64,000 nt of DNA from Roseihalotalea indica. GTDB lineage: Bacteria; Bacteroidota; Bacteroidia; Cytophagales; Cyclobacteriaceae. Numbering within the stretch: the stretch's first letter is position 1; each line of letters starts with the position of its first letter. Under the pieces are notes generated by a model. That model had not been told where the DNA came from, made no database searches, and saw nothing but the letters and a program-made list of their open reading frames with translations. The stretch covers positions 310,001 through 374,000 of the forward strand of contig NZ_JAINFL010000004.1 in the NCBI RefSeq assembly GCF_022458895.1, read 5' to 3'. Both the position numbers and the translations under genes were made by a program. Positions 25,550 to 32,967 of this stretch are shown here, piece by piece.

Positions 25550-26569
25550 TTGAAACAGCCAGCGCCAATCCTTACCCTTCAAAACCTTCGTTTAGGTTAC
25601 GGACTGCAATCAACCCACCAGGTGGTTGCTGATTCCTTAAATGAAGCTGTGGAAGCTCAGGAGATGATTGCACTGATCGGCCCCAATGGCACGGGAAAAT
25701 CAACGTTGCTGCGTACGCTAGCCAAGATGCAAAAGCCACTCGATGGAACAATTAACTTGTTAGGAACCAATATATCACACCTTTCTGCTAAAGAAATAGC
25801 CCGGGATATTAGTGTGATCTTAACGGACCGAGCCGACGTGGGCTACATCAAAGCAGCTGACGTAGTGGCTATGGGACGTTTTCCTCATACGGGTTGGTTT
25901 GGTTTTCTATCTGATTCTGACCGTCAGAAGATTGATCAGGCAATTACCTTTACTCATATTGAACAATTATTAAATAAGTCTCTGCATCAGCTTAGCGACG
26001 GTGAGCGCCAGAAAGTAATGATTGCCCGAGCACTGGCCCAGGATACCCCACTGATGTTGCTGGATGAGCCCACCACCCACCTGGATATTGCGAACCGGGT
26101 CAGCATTATCCGCTTGCTCAGAACCTTAACCTTGAATGCCGGGAAAACAATCATTTTTTCTACCCATGACATTGAATTAGCACTACAGGTCGCTGACCGA
26201 ATATGGCTTATGCATGACCAAAGCCTGGTGAGCGGCGCGCCCGAAGATATGGTCCTTACCGGAAAACTAACCCAGGTAATGGGAAGTGATGTGGCCCCGT
26301 TTGATCTGCATACCGGCACCTTCCGAATACAACCTTCCGGCCAGCAAATAATTGGCTTACAAGGATCTGGCTCCTCGGCTTACTGGACTCAGAGAGCATT
26401 AGAGAGAATAGGCTATCAGGTGCGATCGTCGGCTGCAATTATGGTACGTGTTAGTGAAGAAGGTGAATGGAAACTTTCTAAAGGTGAGCAATTGTGCCGT
26501 TGTCATTCTATTGAAGAGTTGATTAGTATTTTAAAACACACTCACCCAATAATTGCTCCGGTAACCTAA
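25550..26569 (+). CDS. btuD: Cobalamin ABC transporter ATP-binding protein (BtuD) with extra C-terminal domain
   Basis: A 339-residue ABC ATPase. A TTG start at 25550 is chosen because the first in-frame ATG falls only six residues before Walker A and would delete the first strands. Motifs: Walker A GPNGTGKS (44-51), signature LSDGERQ near 147, Walker B LMLLDEPTTHLD near 170, and H-loop FSTHD. Beyond the usual ~255-residue domain is an ~80-residue extension (FRIQPSGQQIIGLQGSGSSAYWTQ...ELISILKHTHP) that looks like a small alpha/beta domain with a Gly-rich loop. It energises the BtuC permease. The tail's job is unknown; it could sense a ligand or dimerise. Confidence 0.9.
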   Translation: MKQPAPILTLQNLRLGYGLQSTHQVVADSLNEAVEAQEMIALIGPNGTGKSTLLRTLAKMQKPLDGTINLLGTNISHLSAKEIARDISVILTDRADVGYIKAADVVAMGRFPHTGWFGFLSDSDRQKIDQAITFTHIEQLLNKSLHQLSDGERQKVMIARALAQDTPLMLLDEPTTHLDIANRVSIIRLLRTLTLNAGKTIIFSTHDIELALQVADRIWLMHDQSLVSGAPEDMVLTGKLTQVMGSDVAPFDLHTGTFRIQPSGQQIIGLQGSGSSAYWTQRALERIGYQVRSSAAIMVRVSEEGEWKLSKGEQLCRCHSIEELISILKHTHPIIAPVT

Positions 26570-26590
26570 TCAACATAGGAATTTCTAATT

Positions 26591-26614
26591 ATTGCCTCTA
26601 TCTTTGAGGCGCAA
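26591..26614 (+). promoter_or_regulatory. -7 box TATCTTTG inside a dyad, promoter of riboswitch 2
   Basis: TATCTTTG at 26599-26606 is a perfect TAnnTTTG match, placing the RNA start near 26613 at the front of the second cobalamin riboswitch. The box is flanked by ATTGCCTC and GAGGCGCAAT, an inverted repeat apart from two extra bases, which could be an operator or chance. No -33 element is clear. Confidence 0.5.
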
Positions 26615-26830
26615 TAGGTTCTGGGAGGATCACTTTCTGATTGGCCCAGATGAAAAGGGAATCCGGTGTAAACCCGGAGCTGTCCCCGCAACTGTAAGCT
26701 CTTTCATACGTTGCCGCCACCTTACGCCACTGCCTGCCTTCGGCGGGTGGGAAGGCCGCCGCAACGGGAGCAAGCCAGGAGACCTGCCTGCTGTAGTAAT
26801 CATTCGGGCTTTCGGAGGAAAAGCCGGGAA
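26611..26830 (+). ncRNA. Cobalamin riboswitch 2 (leader of the btuB-type receptor operon)
   Basis: Conserved parts are visible in order: GATGAAAAGGGAA (26650-26662), CCGGTGTAAACCCGGAGCTG, CCCCGCAACTGTAAGC, a long GC-rich peripheral hairpin (CTGCCTTCGGCGGG region), and the canonical B12 box AGCCAGGAGACCTGCC at 26773-26788. A later hairpin, GGCTTT (26807-26812)/AAAGCC (26820-26825), exposes CGGAGGA, which can pair with TCCCCG (26683-26688) in L5 if one A bulges. The downstream start codon is about 130 bases away, so control is less obviously on ribosome access than in riboswitch 1. It precedes the TonB receptor gene, as expected for B12 uptake. Confidence 0.93.
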
Positions 26831-26956
26831 TGTAACAGGATTTACTCGCTTAATCTTTTGAAACATCCCGCCCTAACCGGTGGACTTTCAGGATAACTTA
26901 CCTGGCACACTTCCCTTTTGCCTCTGCTAAAAGCTCATGACTAGTTTGTCATCGTC

Positions 26957-28906
26957 ATGCGTTTACCAACATCGTTATTTAAATGCAAACAAGTATTTTT
27001 CGCCCTTTTAATAGGGTCAGCTGTAAGCTATGCCAGACCTGTATTTGCTCAATCTGCTGAGGATACAGTGCGGGTACTTGAGCCAGTAAACATTACCGAT
27101 ACCCGGCTGCAAACATTCACGGTGGGCGATAAAGTTGAGTCGGTTACTAAGCGAGCTATCGGCACAACTGATCAGAGTAACCTGGGCCGATTGCTCATGA
27201 ACTATTCGGGCATTAATGTACGATCGTATGGAGTTAGCGGACTCTCGACTGCTTCCTTGCGGGGAAGTGGCAGCAACCATACTCCTGTTTTCTGGGAAGG
27301 CATTAACCTGCAAAGCAGCATGAATGGCAGCCTGGACCTAACGCTGGTGCCGGTCTCTTTTATTGATGATGTTTCGTTACAGTACGGTAGTGCAGGTTCC
27401 CTGTACGGTGCGGGAACCATGGGTGGCGCCATTCACCTTCGTTCTGATGCCAAAGTTTCTCCCGGTCTTCATGGCAAACTCTACCAACAGGTAGGCAGCT
27501 TTGGTAGTCGGTATTCCGGGATCATGGCCGGGTATCGCTATAACAAACTATCGTTTCGGGTGCGGGCGTTTGATAGTGAGGCGGATAATGATTTCCCGTA
27601 CTTTAATGTGTACCGCAACCGGGAAGAAAAGCGTCAAAACGCAGGTATTCATCAACGAGGTCTGCTGGCAGAATCGTTTTTGGCACTGGCAAAACACCAT
27701 CAGCTAGCGCTCAAATACTGGGCACAGGATAATCAGGTAGAGGTTCCGGGGGTCTCCGCGGCGGGTGGCGAAGCAAAATCCACCCAGGATGACCTTTTCC
27801 ATCGAGCAGTTCTACGCTGGGACTTCACTCGGCGCAACTATCAGCTTCAGGTAAAAACTGCCGTCCTACACCACCAGTTACTGTATAATGATCCTGTGCA
27901 GAGCGCATCTTCAAACCAATCCACCTCCTGGATATCCGAAGTAGAAAATACTTTTTATCTGAATGCAACGCAGTGGATTTTTCTGGGATTGAACCACACC
28001 AGAGAACAAGCAATAGTAGAGAACTACGGCAGTCAACAACCTCAGCGGAGCCGCACTGCTTTATTTCTTTCGTATCGTGCTGCTTTCCTCCGAAAAATTG
28101 AAACATCGTGGGGAATCAGACAGACACTGATTGATCAGGAGTGGGCTCCTGTTTTACCCTCGCTGGCATTGTCTTATTCGGCAAATGAGCATTGGCATCT
28201 TCGCTCTAAAGTAGGTCGGAGTTATAATATTCCCACGTTCAATGACCTTTATTGGGCAGGTGCCAGCACCGGCAACCCTAATCTGAAGCCGGAACGAGGA
28301 TGGAGCTATGAGTTCGGTCTGGAATCGGAACACGCGCCAACCGAAAACTGGCAACTGACCAGTGAGATCACCGCATTTAGTAACCTGATGGATGACTGGG
28401 TTCAGTGGATTCCGCTTAGCGGTTCGGGATGGTCTCCTAGAAATGTGCAGCAAGTATGGGCCCGTGGCATTGAAGCCAACATTGAATCTACACATACCTT
28501 TTCTAATACACTAAATGCTCGGTTCTGGGGACAATATAGTTACACCCGATCTACCAAAGAAGAAGTTGCAGCGGGAGGTAATCCCAGCGAATTACACAAA
28601 CAGCTTATCTATATTCCCTATCACCAGGCGAAGGCATCAGCAAATGTTAACTATCAGGATATCAATTTTGGGCTATCAGGGATCTTCATCGGTCAACAAT
28701 TTACCACTGGCAGCAATAGTCAGGTGCTTCCATCCTACCTGACATGTGACGTTTCCGTGGGATACCGCTGGAAGATTTCCCCAACCCATCATCTTCTGAT
28801 TAACACTACCCTTAATAACCTACTGGACCAGCAATACGAAGTCCGGCAGGGGTATCCTATGCCCGGACGTAATTATCAAATCAACCTTGTTTATCAATTT
28901 AATTAA
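26957..28906 (+). CDS. btuB: TonB-dependent cobalamin receptor (BtuB-like)
   Basis: A 649-residue TonB-dependent receptor of the compact BtuB size class. It has a signal peptide ending ARPVFAQ, a TonB-box-like segment VLEPVNITDTRLQTFTVGDKVE, and a plug domain (NLGRLLMNYSGINVRSYGVSGLSTASLRGSGSNHTPVFWEGINLQSSMNG...SLYGAGTMGGAIHL pattern read in parts). A 22-strand-type barrel follows, with N-P-N-L-K-P-E-R-G-W-S-Y-E-F-G and a terminal LVYQFN. It lies under the second cobalamin riboswitch and next to a BtuG-like lipoprotein, so it should import corrinoids across the outer membrane. Family certain; ligand inferred from riboswitch. Confidence 0.92.
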   Translation: MRLPTSLFKCKQVFFALLIGSAVSYARPVFAQSAEDTVRVLEPVNITDTRLQTFTVGDKVESVTKRAIGTTDQSNLGRLLMNYSGINVRSYGVSGLSTASLRGSGSNHTPVFWEGINLQSSMNGSLDLTLVPVSFIDDVSLQYGSAGSLYGAGTMGGAIHLRSDAKVSPGLHGKLYQQVGSFGSRYSGIMAGYRYNKLSFRVRAFDSEADNDFPYFNVYRNREEKRQNAGIHQRGLLAESFLALAKHHQLALKYWAQDNQVEVPGVSAAGGEAKSTQDDLFHRAVLRWDFTRRNYQLQVKTAVLHHQLLYNDPVQSASSNQSTSWISEVENTFYLNATQWIFLGLNHTREQAIVENYGSQQPQRSRTALFLSYRAAFLRKIETSWGIRQTLIDQEWAPVLPSLALSYSANEHWHLRSKVGRSYNIPTFNDLYWAGASTGNPNLKPERGWSYEFGLESEHAPTENWQLTSEITAFSNLMDDWVQWIPLSGSGWSPRNVQQVWARGIEANIESTHTFSNTLNARFWGQYSYTRSTKEEVAAGGNPSELHKQLIYIPYHQAKASANVNYQDINFGLSGIFIGQQFTTGSNSQVLPSYLTCDVSVGYRWKISPTHHLLINTTLNNLLDQQYEVRQGYPMPGRNYQINLVYQFN

Positions 28907-28915
28907 CACACCATA

Positions 28916-30010
28916 ATGAATTCTAAGCTTTACTTTTTTCGCAATTTCTGGGCACTCAGCCTTTTGCTCGCTATTTTTTTCACGTCCTGTACCGATGATG
29001 ATGGCGTTGATCCTACTCCTCCTCAAACTGAGGAAGGTTATTTTATCGTCAATGAAGGCGGGTTTGGAAATGCAAACACTACCCTATCTTACTATGACCG
29101 GCAAAATGATACTATTCTCAATAACATCTTTCAGAACGCAAACAACCGTCCGTTAGGCGACCAGACTCAGTCGATGACAGTATTTGATGAGCGAGGCTTC
29201 ATTGTGGTACAAAATTCTGCCAAAATAGAAGTCATTAACCGAGACGATTTTACTTCGTTGGCAACGATTGGCCCCGAGGAAGGTGTTACATCACCCCGAT
29301 ATTTTGTGGGAGTCAGTCCGTCTAAAGGTTATGTAAGCGATTGGGGCGCAGATGGAGTTAGCGGTACAGTCAAAGTCATTGATCTGAATTCTTATGAAGT
29401 GACTGCCACCATCCTGGTTGGGCAAGGAGCTAACCATCTCATTTTGCACGACAGTGATGTATATGTTACGAACAACGGAGGCTATGGCTATGATAGCACT
29501 GTGATGGTAATTGATACGCAATCGGATAGCGTGGTGGATACCATTACGGTTGGCGATAATCCGGGAAGTATCATTGTTGATGCTAATGGTGATCTCTGGG
29601 TGGCTGGCAGTGGCCGCGTGGTTTACAACAGTGATTATACTATCAATGAGGCCGAGAGCACTCCTGGATTTCTGGCTCGCCTGGAAGATGGGAAAGTTGC
29701 CTTGAAACTAGAAGCTGAACAAATTAGTGCTGGTCCTGCGGACCTGATGGTTGATCCCGCAGGACAAAACCTAATTTTTTATTACGCTGGGGGAATTTAT
29801 AGAATAAATATTGCGGACGCATCGCTACCCGCCTCTCCGCTAATACCAGGTAACTTTTACGGATTTGGCATTGACCCGGTTCGTGGTGAAATTCTTACCG
29901 GCACTGCTCCCGATTTCAGTAATGACGGCACCTTTTCACGATACTCACCTTCCGGGCAGTTGATAGAAACCTACACCGTGGGTATAGCCCCTAACGGATT
30001 TGCTTTTTAA
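28916..30010 (+). CDS. BtuG-like surface beta-propeller lipoprotein (DUF5074/YncE type)
   Basis: A 364-residue lipoprotein (FFTSC, Cys25) made of repeating propeller blades: TLSYYDRQNDTIL, AKIEVINRDDFTSLATI, GTVKVIDLNSYEVTATILVGQGANHL, TVMVIDTQSDSVVDTITVGDNPGSI, and a final SPSGQLIETYTVGIAPNGFAF. This is the architecture of BtuG, the surface lipoprotein that captures B12 for BtuB in gut Bacteroides. It starts 9 bases after the BtuB-like gene under the same riboswitch. Assignment as BtuG is from architecture and position; corrinoid contacts cannot be judged by eye. Confidence 0.8.
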   Translation: MNSKLYFFRNFWALSLLLAIFFTSCTDDDGVDPTPPQTEEGYFIVNEGGFGNANTTLSYYDRQNDTILNNIFQNANNRPLGDQTQSMTVFDERGFIVVQNSAKIEVINRDDFTSLATIGPEEGVTSPRYFVGVSPSKGYVSDWGADGVSGTVKVIDLNSYEVTATILVGQGANHLILHDSDVYVTNNGGYGYDSTVMVIDTQSDSVVDTITVGDNPGSIIVDANGDLWVAGSGRVVYNSDYTINEAESTPGFLARLEDGKVALKLEAEQISAGPADLMVDPAGQNLIFYYAGGIYRINIADASLPASPLIPGNFYGFGIDPVRGEILTGTAPDFSNDGTFSRYSPSGQLIETYTVGIAPNGFAF

Positions 30011-30028
30011 TCAATCAGGTTTTTTAAC

Positions 30029-30628
30029 ATGAAGAAGCACATCAATATTCGCTTTATTGTACTCGTACTAATCATTTTATTGATAGGGATTTGGAGAGTA
30101 CTTAATAATGGGGGGCAACTTACCCCCCTATCCAACTTTTCACCTATCGGGGCTTTAGCACTTTTTGGTGGCACGTATTTTCTACAAAAAATCCGAGCTT
30201 ACCTCTTTCCTTTGCTGATGCTTTTCATTAGTGATATCGTGATGATGCACACGTATTTTAGCGACTACCAAAGCGGATTATTATACGATGGATGGTACTG
30301 GAATTATGCTGCTTTTGGGCTTATGGTGTTCTTCGGTACATTAATTAACCAGCCCTCCCCCAAAAACATATTTCTTGCTTCCGTGGGTGCTGCTTTAGCG
30401 CATTACCTTATTTCTGACTTTGGTGTTTGGCTGAGTGGAGGGATTGACCTGAGTAACAATCAACCATTTACCCGAGACTGGCACGGATTGATGCGTTGTT
30501 ACATACTAGCTATCCCCTTTTTGAAGAACATGCTGATCAGCACTATTTTATATAGTACAGTACTTTTTGGAGCTTTTGAGCTAGCCAGTCACCGATTTCC
30601 GATACTGGCCAAACCAGCGATATTATGA
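30029..30628 (+). CDS. DUF6580-type putative transport membrane protein
   Basis: A 199-residue integral membrane protein with about five to six helices. The N-terminal region has the family-like segment LSNFSPIGALALFGGTYF (residues ~34-51), followed by LFPLLMLFISDIVM, GLMVFFGTLI, AHYLISDFGVWLSGG, and a final helix. The overall look is like the S component of ECF vitamin transporters. It is embedded in the riboswitch-led cobalamin operon, 18 bases after the BtuG-like gene and overlapping the next gene by four bases. A role in corrinoid or corrinoid-precursor movement across the inner membrane is therefore likely but unproven. Confidence 0.78.
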   Translation: MKKHINIRFIVLVLIILLIGIWRVLNNGGQLTPLSNFSPIGALALFGGTYFLQKIRAYLFPLLMLFISDIVMMHTYFSDYQSGLLYDGWYWNYAAFGLMVFFGTLINQPSPKNIFLASVGAALAHYLISDFGVWLSGGIDLSNNQPFTRDWHGLMRCYILAIPFLKNMLISTILYSTVLFGAFELASHRFPILAKPAIL

Positions 30629-31572
30629 TTAAAGCCTGTTCTTTTTTACCAGCTGCAACGCAGATTATTTATGACCTGGGTTTGGAAGATTGTCTACAGG
30701 GAGTAACTTTTGAGTGTCCCCTTCAGGCTCGGTCAGACAAACAAATCATTGTACATTGTGCGTTGGAAGGCAAAGACCTCGATAGTCAGGAAATTGATCG
30801 GGTATTTTCAGTGAGTAAAGCTCAGGGGAGAAGCTTGTACTTCGTAGATGAAGAAAGACTAGCTACTCTTGCACCTGATATTATTTTTACGCAGGATGTT
30901 TGCGAGGTATGCTTAATTGATACTACCAGCACCCAAGCAGCCGTTGCCAGGCTGGCTCATCCACCACAGCTTATTCCTCTTTCTCCCCAAACACTGGACG
31001 ATGCGTTTGAGATTGTTCTTACGATATGGAAAGCTCTGGGACATGAGGAGAGCGCTCGCCAGCATCTGACCAAACTTCACCATCGTTTAGACCACATTAC
31101 CAAACTGTTACAAACTTCAAGTTTAACTAAAAGGGTAATGTTAATGGAGTGGCTCTCACCCATATATAACTGCGGGCATTGGATTCCCGATCAGATTACC
31201 CATGCTGGTGGTAACGATGGACTAGCCAATCCAAGGGGTGACAGCCGGGCTATTCGCTGGAACGATGTGGTTTGTTATAATCCTGAGGTGCTTGTAATTG
31301 CTCCCTGTGGCTTTAGCATTGAACGCACCCGACAGGAAATGAGCTGGCTTACGGAGAAACCTGAATGGCCTCAGTTGCAGGCGGTAAAAAACCAGCAAGT
31401 CTACTTAGCTGGCTTTGACTTATTTACTCAACCAAGTGCATCCACCTTGGTAGATGGTATAGAACTTCTGACTGCTCTTTTTCACCCTGAGATTGTAGAA
31501 ATGCCGGAGCCTTTACGATCGCGTTACCAGCCCTGGCCAATGAATGAGCCACAACCTCTCAAGATATTTTAA
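30625..31572 (+). CDS. Signal-less BtuF-like cobalamin-binding protein
   Basis: A 315-residue protein of the helical-backbone substrate-binding class. It begins directly with the mature-domain sequence (CSFLPAATQIIYDLGLEDCLQGVTFECP), matching the 'cobalamin-binding protein' subgroup in start and length (TLAPDIIFTQDVCEVC, PQTLDDAFEIVLTIWKALG, VLMEWLSPIYNCGHWIPDQITHAGG, PEVLVIAPCGFSIERT). There is no signal peptide or lipobox, so it should be cytoplasmic, unlike the BtuF encoded in the first operon. It overlaps the membrane-protein gene (ATGA), implying coupled translation. It may receive imported corrinoid on the cytoplasmic side or have been repurposed. Confidence 0.83.
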   Translation: MIKACSFLPAATQIIYDLGLEDCLQGVTFECPLQARSDKQIIVHCALEGKDLDSQEIDRVFSVSKAQGRSLYFVDEERLATLAPDIIFTQDVCEVCLIDTTSTQAAVARLAHPPQLIPLSPQTLDDAFEIVLTIWKALGHEESARQHLTKLHHRLDHITKLLQTSSLTKRVMLMEWLSPIYNCGHWIPDQITHAGGNDGLANPRGDSRAIRWNDVVCYNPEVLVIAPCGFSIERTRQEMSWLTEKPEWPQLQAVKNQQVYLAGFDLFTQPSASTLVDGIELLTALFHPEIVEMPEPLRSRYQPWPMNEPQPLKIF

Positions 31573-31613
31573 AAGGAAGTACTACCGAACTATGTTGATC
31601 TAATTATTTCTCA

Positions 31614-31784
31614 ATGAACCACCAAGAACGACAATCAGGAAGTACTCCTTTTCCAGACCAAGAATACTATATCGATGAGAATGGGCGATGGGTATTTACA
31701 GAAGTATATCACCTCAGAAGAGGTTATTGCTGCCAGAATAGATGCCGACACTGCCCTTATGGTAAGAAAAAAGTATCTAAGTAA
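31614..31784 (+). CDS. DUF5522-like mini-protein with Cys cluster, 56 residues
   Basis: Read by hand. After a Gln/Glu-rich lead and YYIDENGRWVFTEVYHLRRGY comes CCQNRCRHCPYG and a basic tail KKKVSK. The C-C-x-N-x-C-R-H-C-P-Y pattern is the signature of the small DUF5522 family in Bacteroidota, probably a metal-binding site. It begins 41 bases after the BtuF-like gene on the same strand with no terminator between, so it may be the last gene of the cobalamin operon. It converges with the MORN gene, leaving three bases between stops. Function not known. Confidence 0.75.
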   Translation: MNHQERQSGSTPFPDQEYYIDENGRWVFTEVYHLRRGYCCQNRCRHCPYGKKKVSK

Positions 31785-31787
31785 AAG

Positions 31788-32192
31788 CTACTCTGAATTG
31801 CTACTTTGAGCCCCCTGGTATATATCATCCTCCCAATAACCAGCCTGCACACTATCTTCTTTAACGGAGGCAAAAACCATCTTTCCCTCACCTTCCCGCT
31901 TTCCTTTTATGAATTCACCTTCGTAATAATTGCCATTAATCCAGGTATAGGTACCCTGTCCGTCAGGATATCCTTTCTTAAATTCACCTACGTAGGTATC
32001 TTTCCCTATGGCTTTGCCCTGCCCATGGGCTTTGCCTTTGGAGCAGTCTCCTTCATAACTTCCGGCAATATCATCAACCATCACCCGGCAATCGTTAAAA
32101 TCCATGCTCATGGTTTCTGAAGCATGGTTTAACAAACCAATAAGTGTTGCCAGGGTTGTTCCAAATAATAGCAATATTAATCTCATAGGCAC
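31788..32192 (-). CDS. MORN repeat protein, exported
   Basis: A 134-residue protein with an N-terminal hydrophobic signal/anchor (RLILLLFGTTLATLIGLLNH) and three to four MORN repeats: SYEGDCSKGKAHGQGKA, TYVGEFKKGYPDGQGTY, YYEGEFIKGKREGEGKM, and AGYWEDDIYQG. MORN repeats (Y-x-G-x-x-x-x-G-x-x-x-G-x-G) form beta-hairpin rows that bind lipids or proteins. No catalytic domain is attached. It is convergent with the DUF5522-like gene and 183 bases from the nucleotidase start. Repeat assignment is firm, biological role unknown. Confidence 0.87.
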   Translation of the reverse strand: MPMRLILLLFGTTLATLIGLLNHASETMSMDFNDCRVMVDDIAGSYEGDCSKGKAHGQGKAIGKDTYVGEFKKGYPDGQGTYTWINGNYYEGEFIKGKREGEGKMVFASVKEDSVQAGYWEDDIYQGAQSSNSE

Positions 32193-32375
32193 AGGTTAAA
32201 TGTGGTTGCTATTCTGTGAAGCAAAGTACAAAATTTGCGATCAATTTGTGTAAACACCACAATATTGTTGCGATAAGACATCACTCTTTATCCTACCACA
32301 CAAAGGTACTGATATATTTTTTTCTTTCAATACATCAGAATCCTACTGGTAAGAATACAGGAGAGAATAGATTTT

Positions 32376-32909
32376 TTAGCGATTTAAAAATTTTTCAGCC
32401 ACTTCATGCCAGTTATTGACCCGGGGAAAGCGGGTTTCATTAGCATTGTGGGGTGATGAGAACAAGACCGGTTCTCCTGAAAAATTAACCAGATTTTTTG
32501 GATGATCATCAATCAGGTAATCTGCATGAATAATGCTTTTGTCACCGCAGAAAACGAAATGGCTCCACGGCAAAAAGGGGAAATGTTCTTGCAACCAGCG
32601 GTATTTATGGGCTAATGAATCAGGAAACTCCATTGCTGCTGTCACAATAAAAATTTCGTAATGTTCGCTCATGTTCTGGATTACCTCCCGACTATCAGGC
32701 ATTACTTTCAGGTCTTTGAAAAAATCTTCAGCAAATAAATATCTACGGATGGAGGAGCGATGGTCGGGGTGTACGACTTCTTCCAGATAGTGCCCATCCA
32801 ATTTCTTCAGGTCTACCGGGAGATTATATTCTTTTTCGTAGAGTGAAATAAGTTTTCCGAGGGCATCAGCAATGACCTCATCCATATCAATAGCAACACG
32901 TTGTTTCAT
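32376..32909 (-). CDS. 5'(3')-deoxyribonucleotidase-like HAD hydrolase (NT5C type)
   Basis: A 177-residue HAD-superfamily enzyme of the 5'-nucleotidase, cytosolic type C family. Motif I is RVAIDMDEVIADAL, with nucleophile Asp8 and acid Asp10. Motif II Thr lies in FIVTAAMEFP, and motif III/IV are HADYLIDDHPKNL with the paired Asp for Mg2+. It lacks a signal peptide and probably removes phosphate from (deoxy)nucleoside monophosphates in the cytoplasm. Bacterial members vary in substrate, so the specificity is tentative. It is transcribed in the same direction as the histidine kinase 58 bases upstream. Confidence 0.87.
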   Translation of the reverse strand: MKQRVAIDMDEVIADALGKLISLYEKEYNLPVDLKKLDGHYLEEVVHPDHRSSIRRYLFAEDFFKDLKVMPDSREVIQNMSEHYEIFIVTAAMEFPDSLAHKYRWLQEHFPFLPWSHFVFCGDKSIIHADYLIDDHPKNLVNFSGEPVLFSSPHNANETRFPRVNNWHEVAEKFLNR

Positions 32910-32967
32910 CCGATAAAAAACCGGAAAAGATATCAGAAATCAAAAATGTACTTCCGCAAATTAAGTG

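Noticed and set aside
23242..26569. Possibility that the btuFCD-like transporter is for iron siderophores
   Set aside because: The FecCD family covers both, but a well-formed cobalamin riboswitch directly controls the operon, making B12 far more likely.
26592..26866. Open frames of 78-89 residues on both strands
   Set aside because: They lie entirely within the second cobalamin riboswitch and reflect its GC-rich hairpins, not protein coding.
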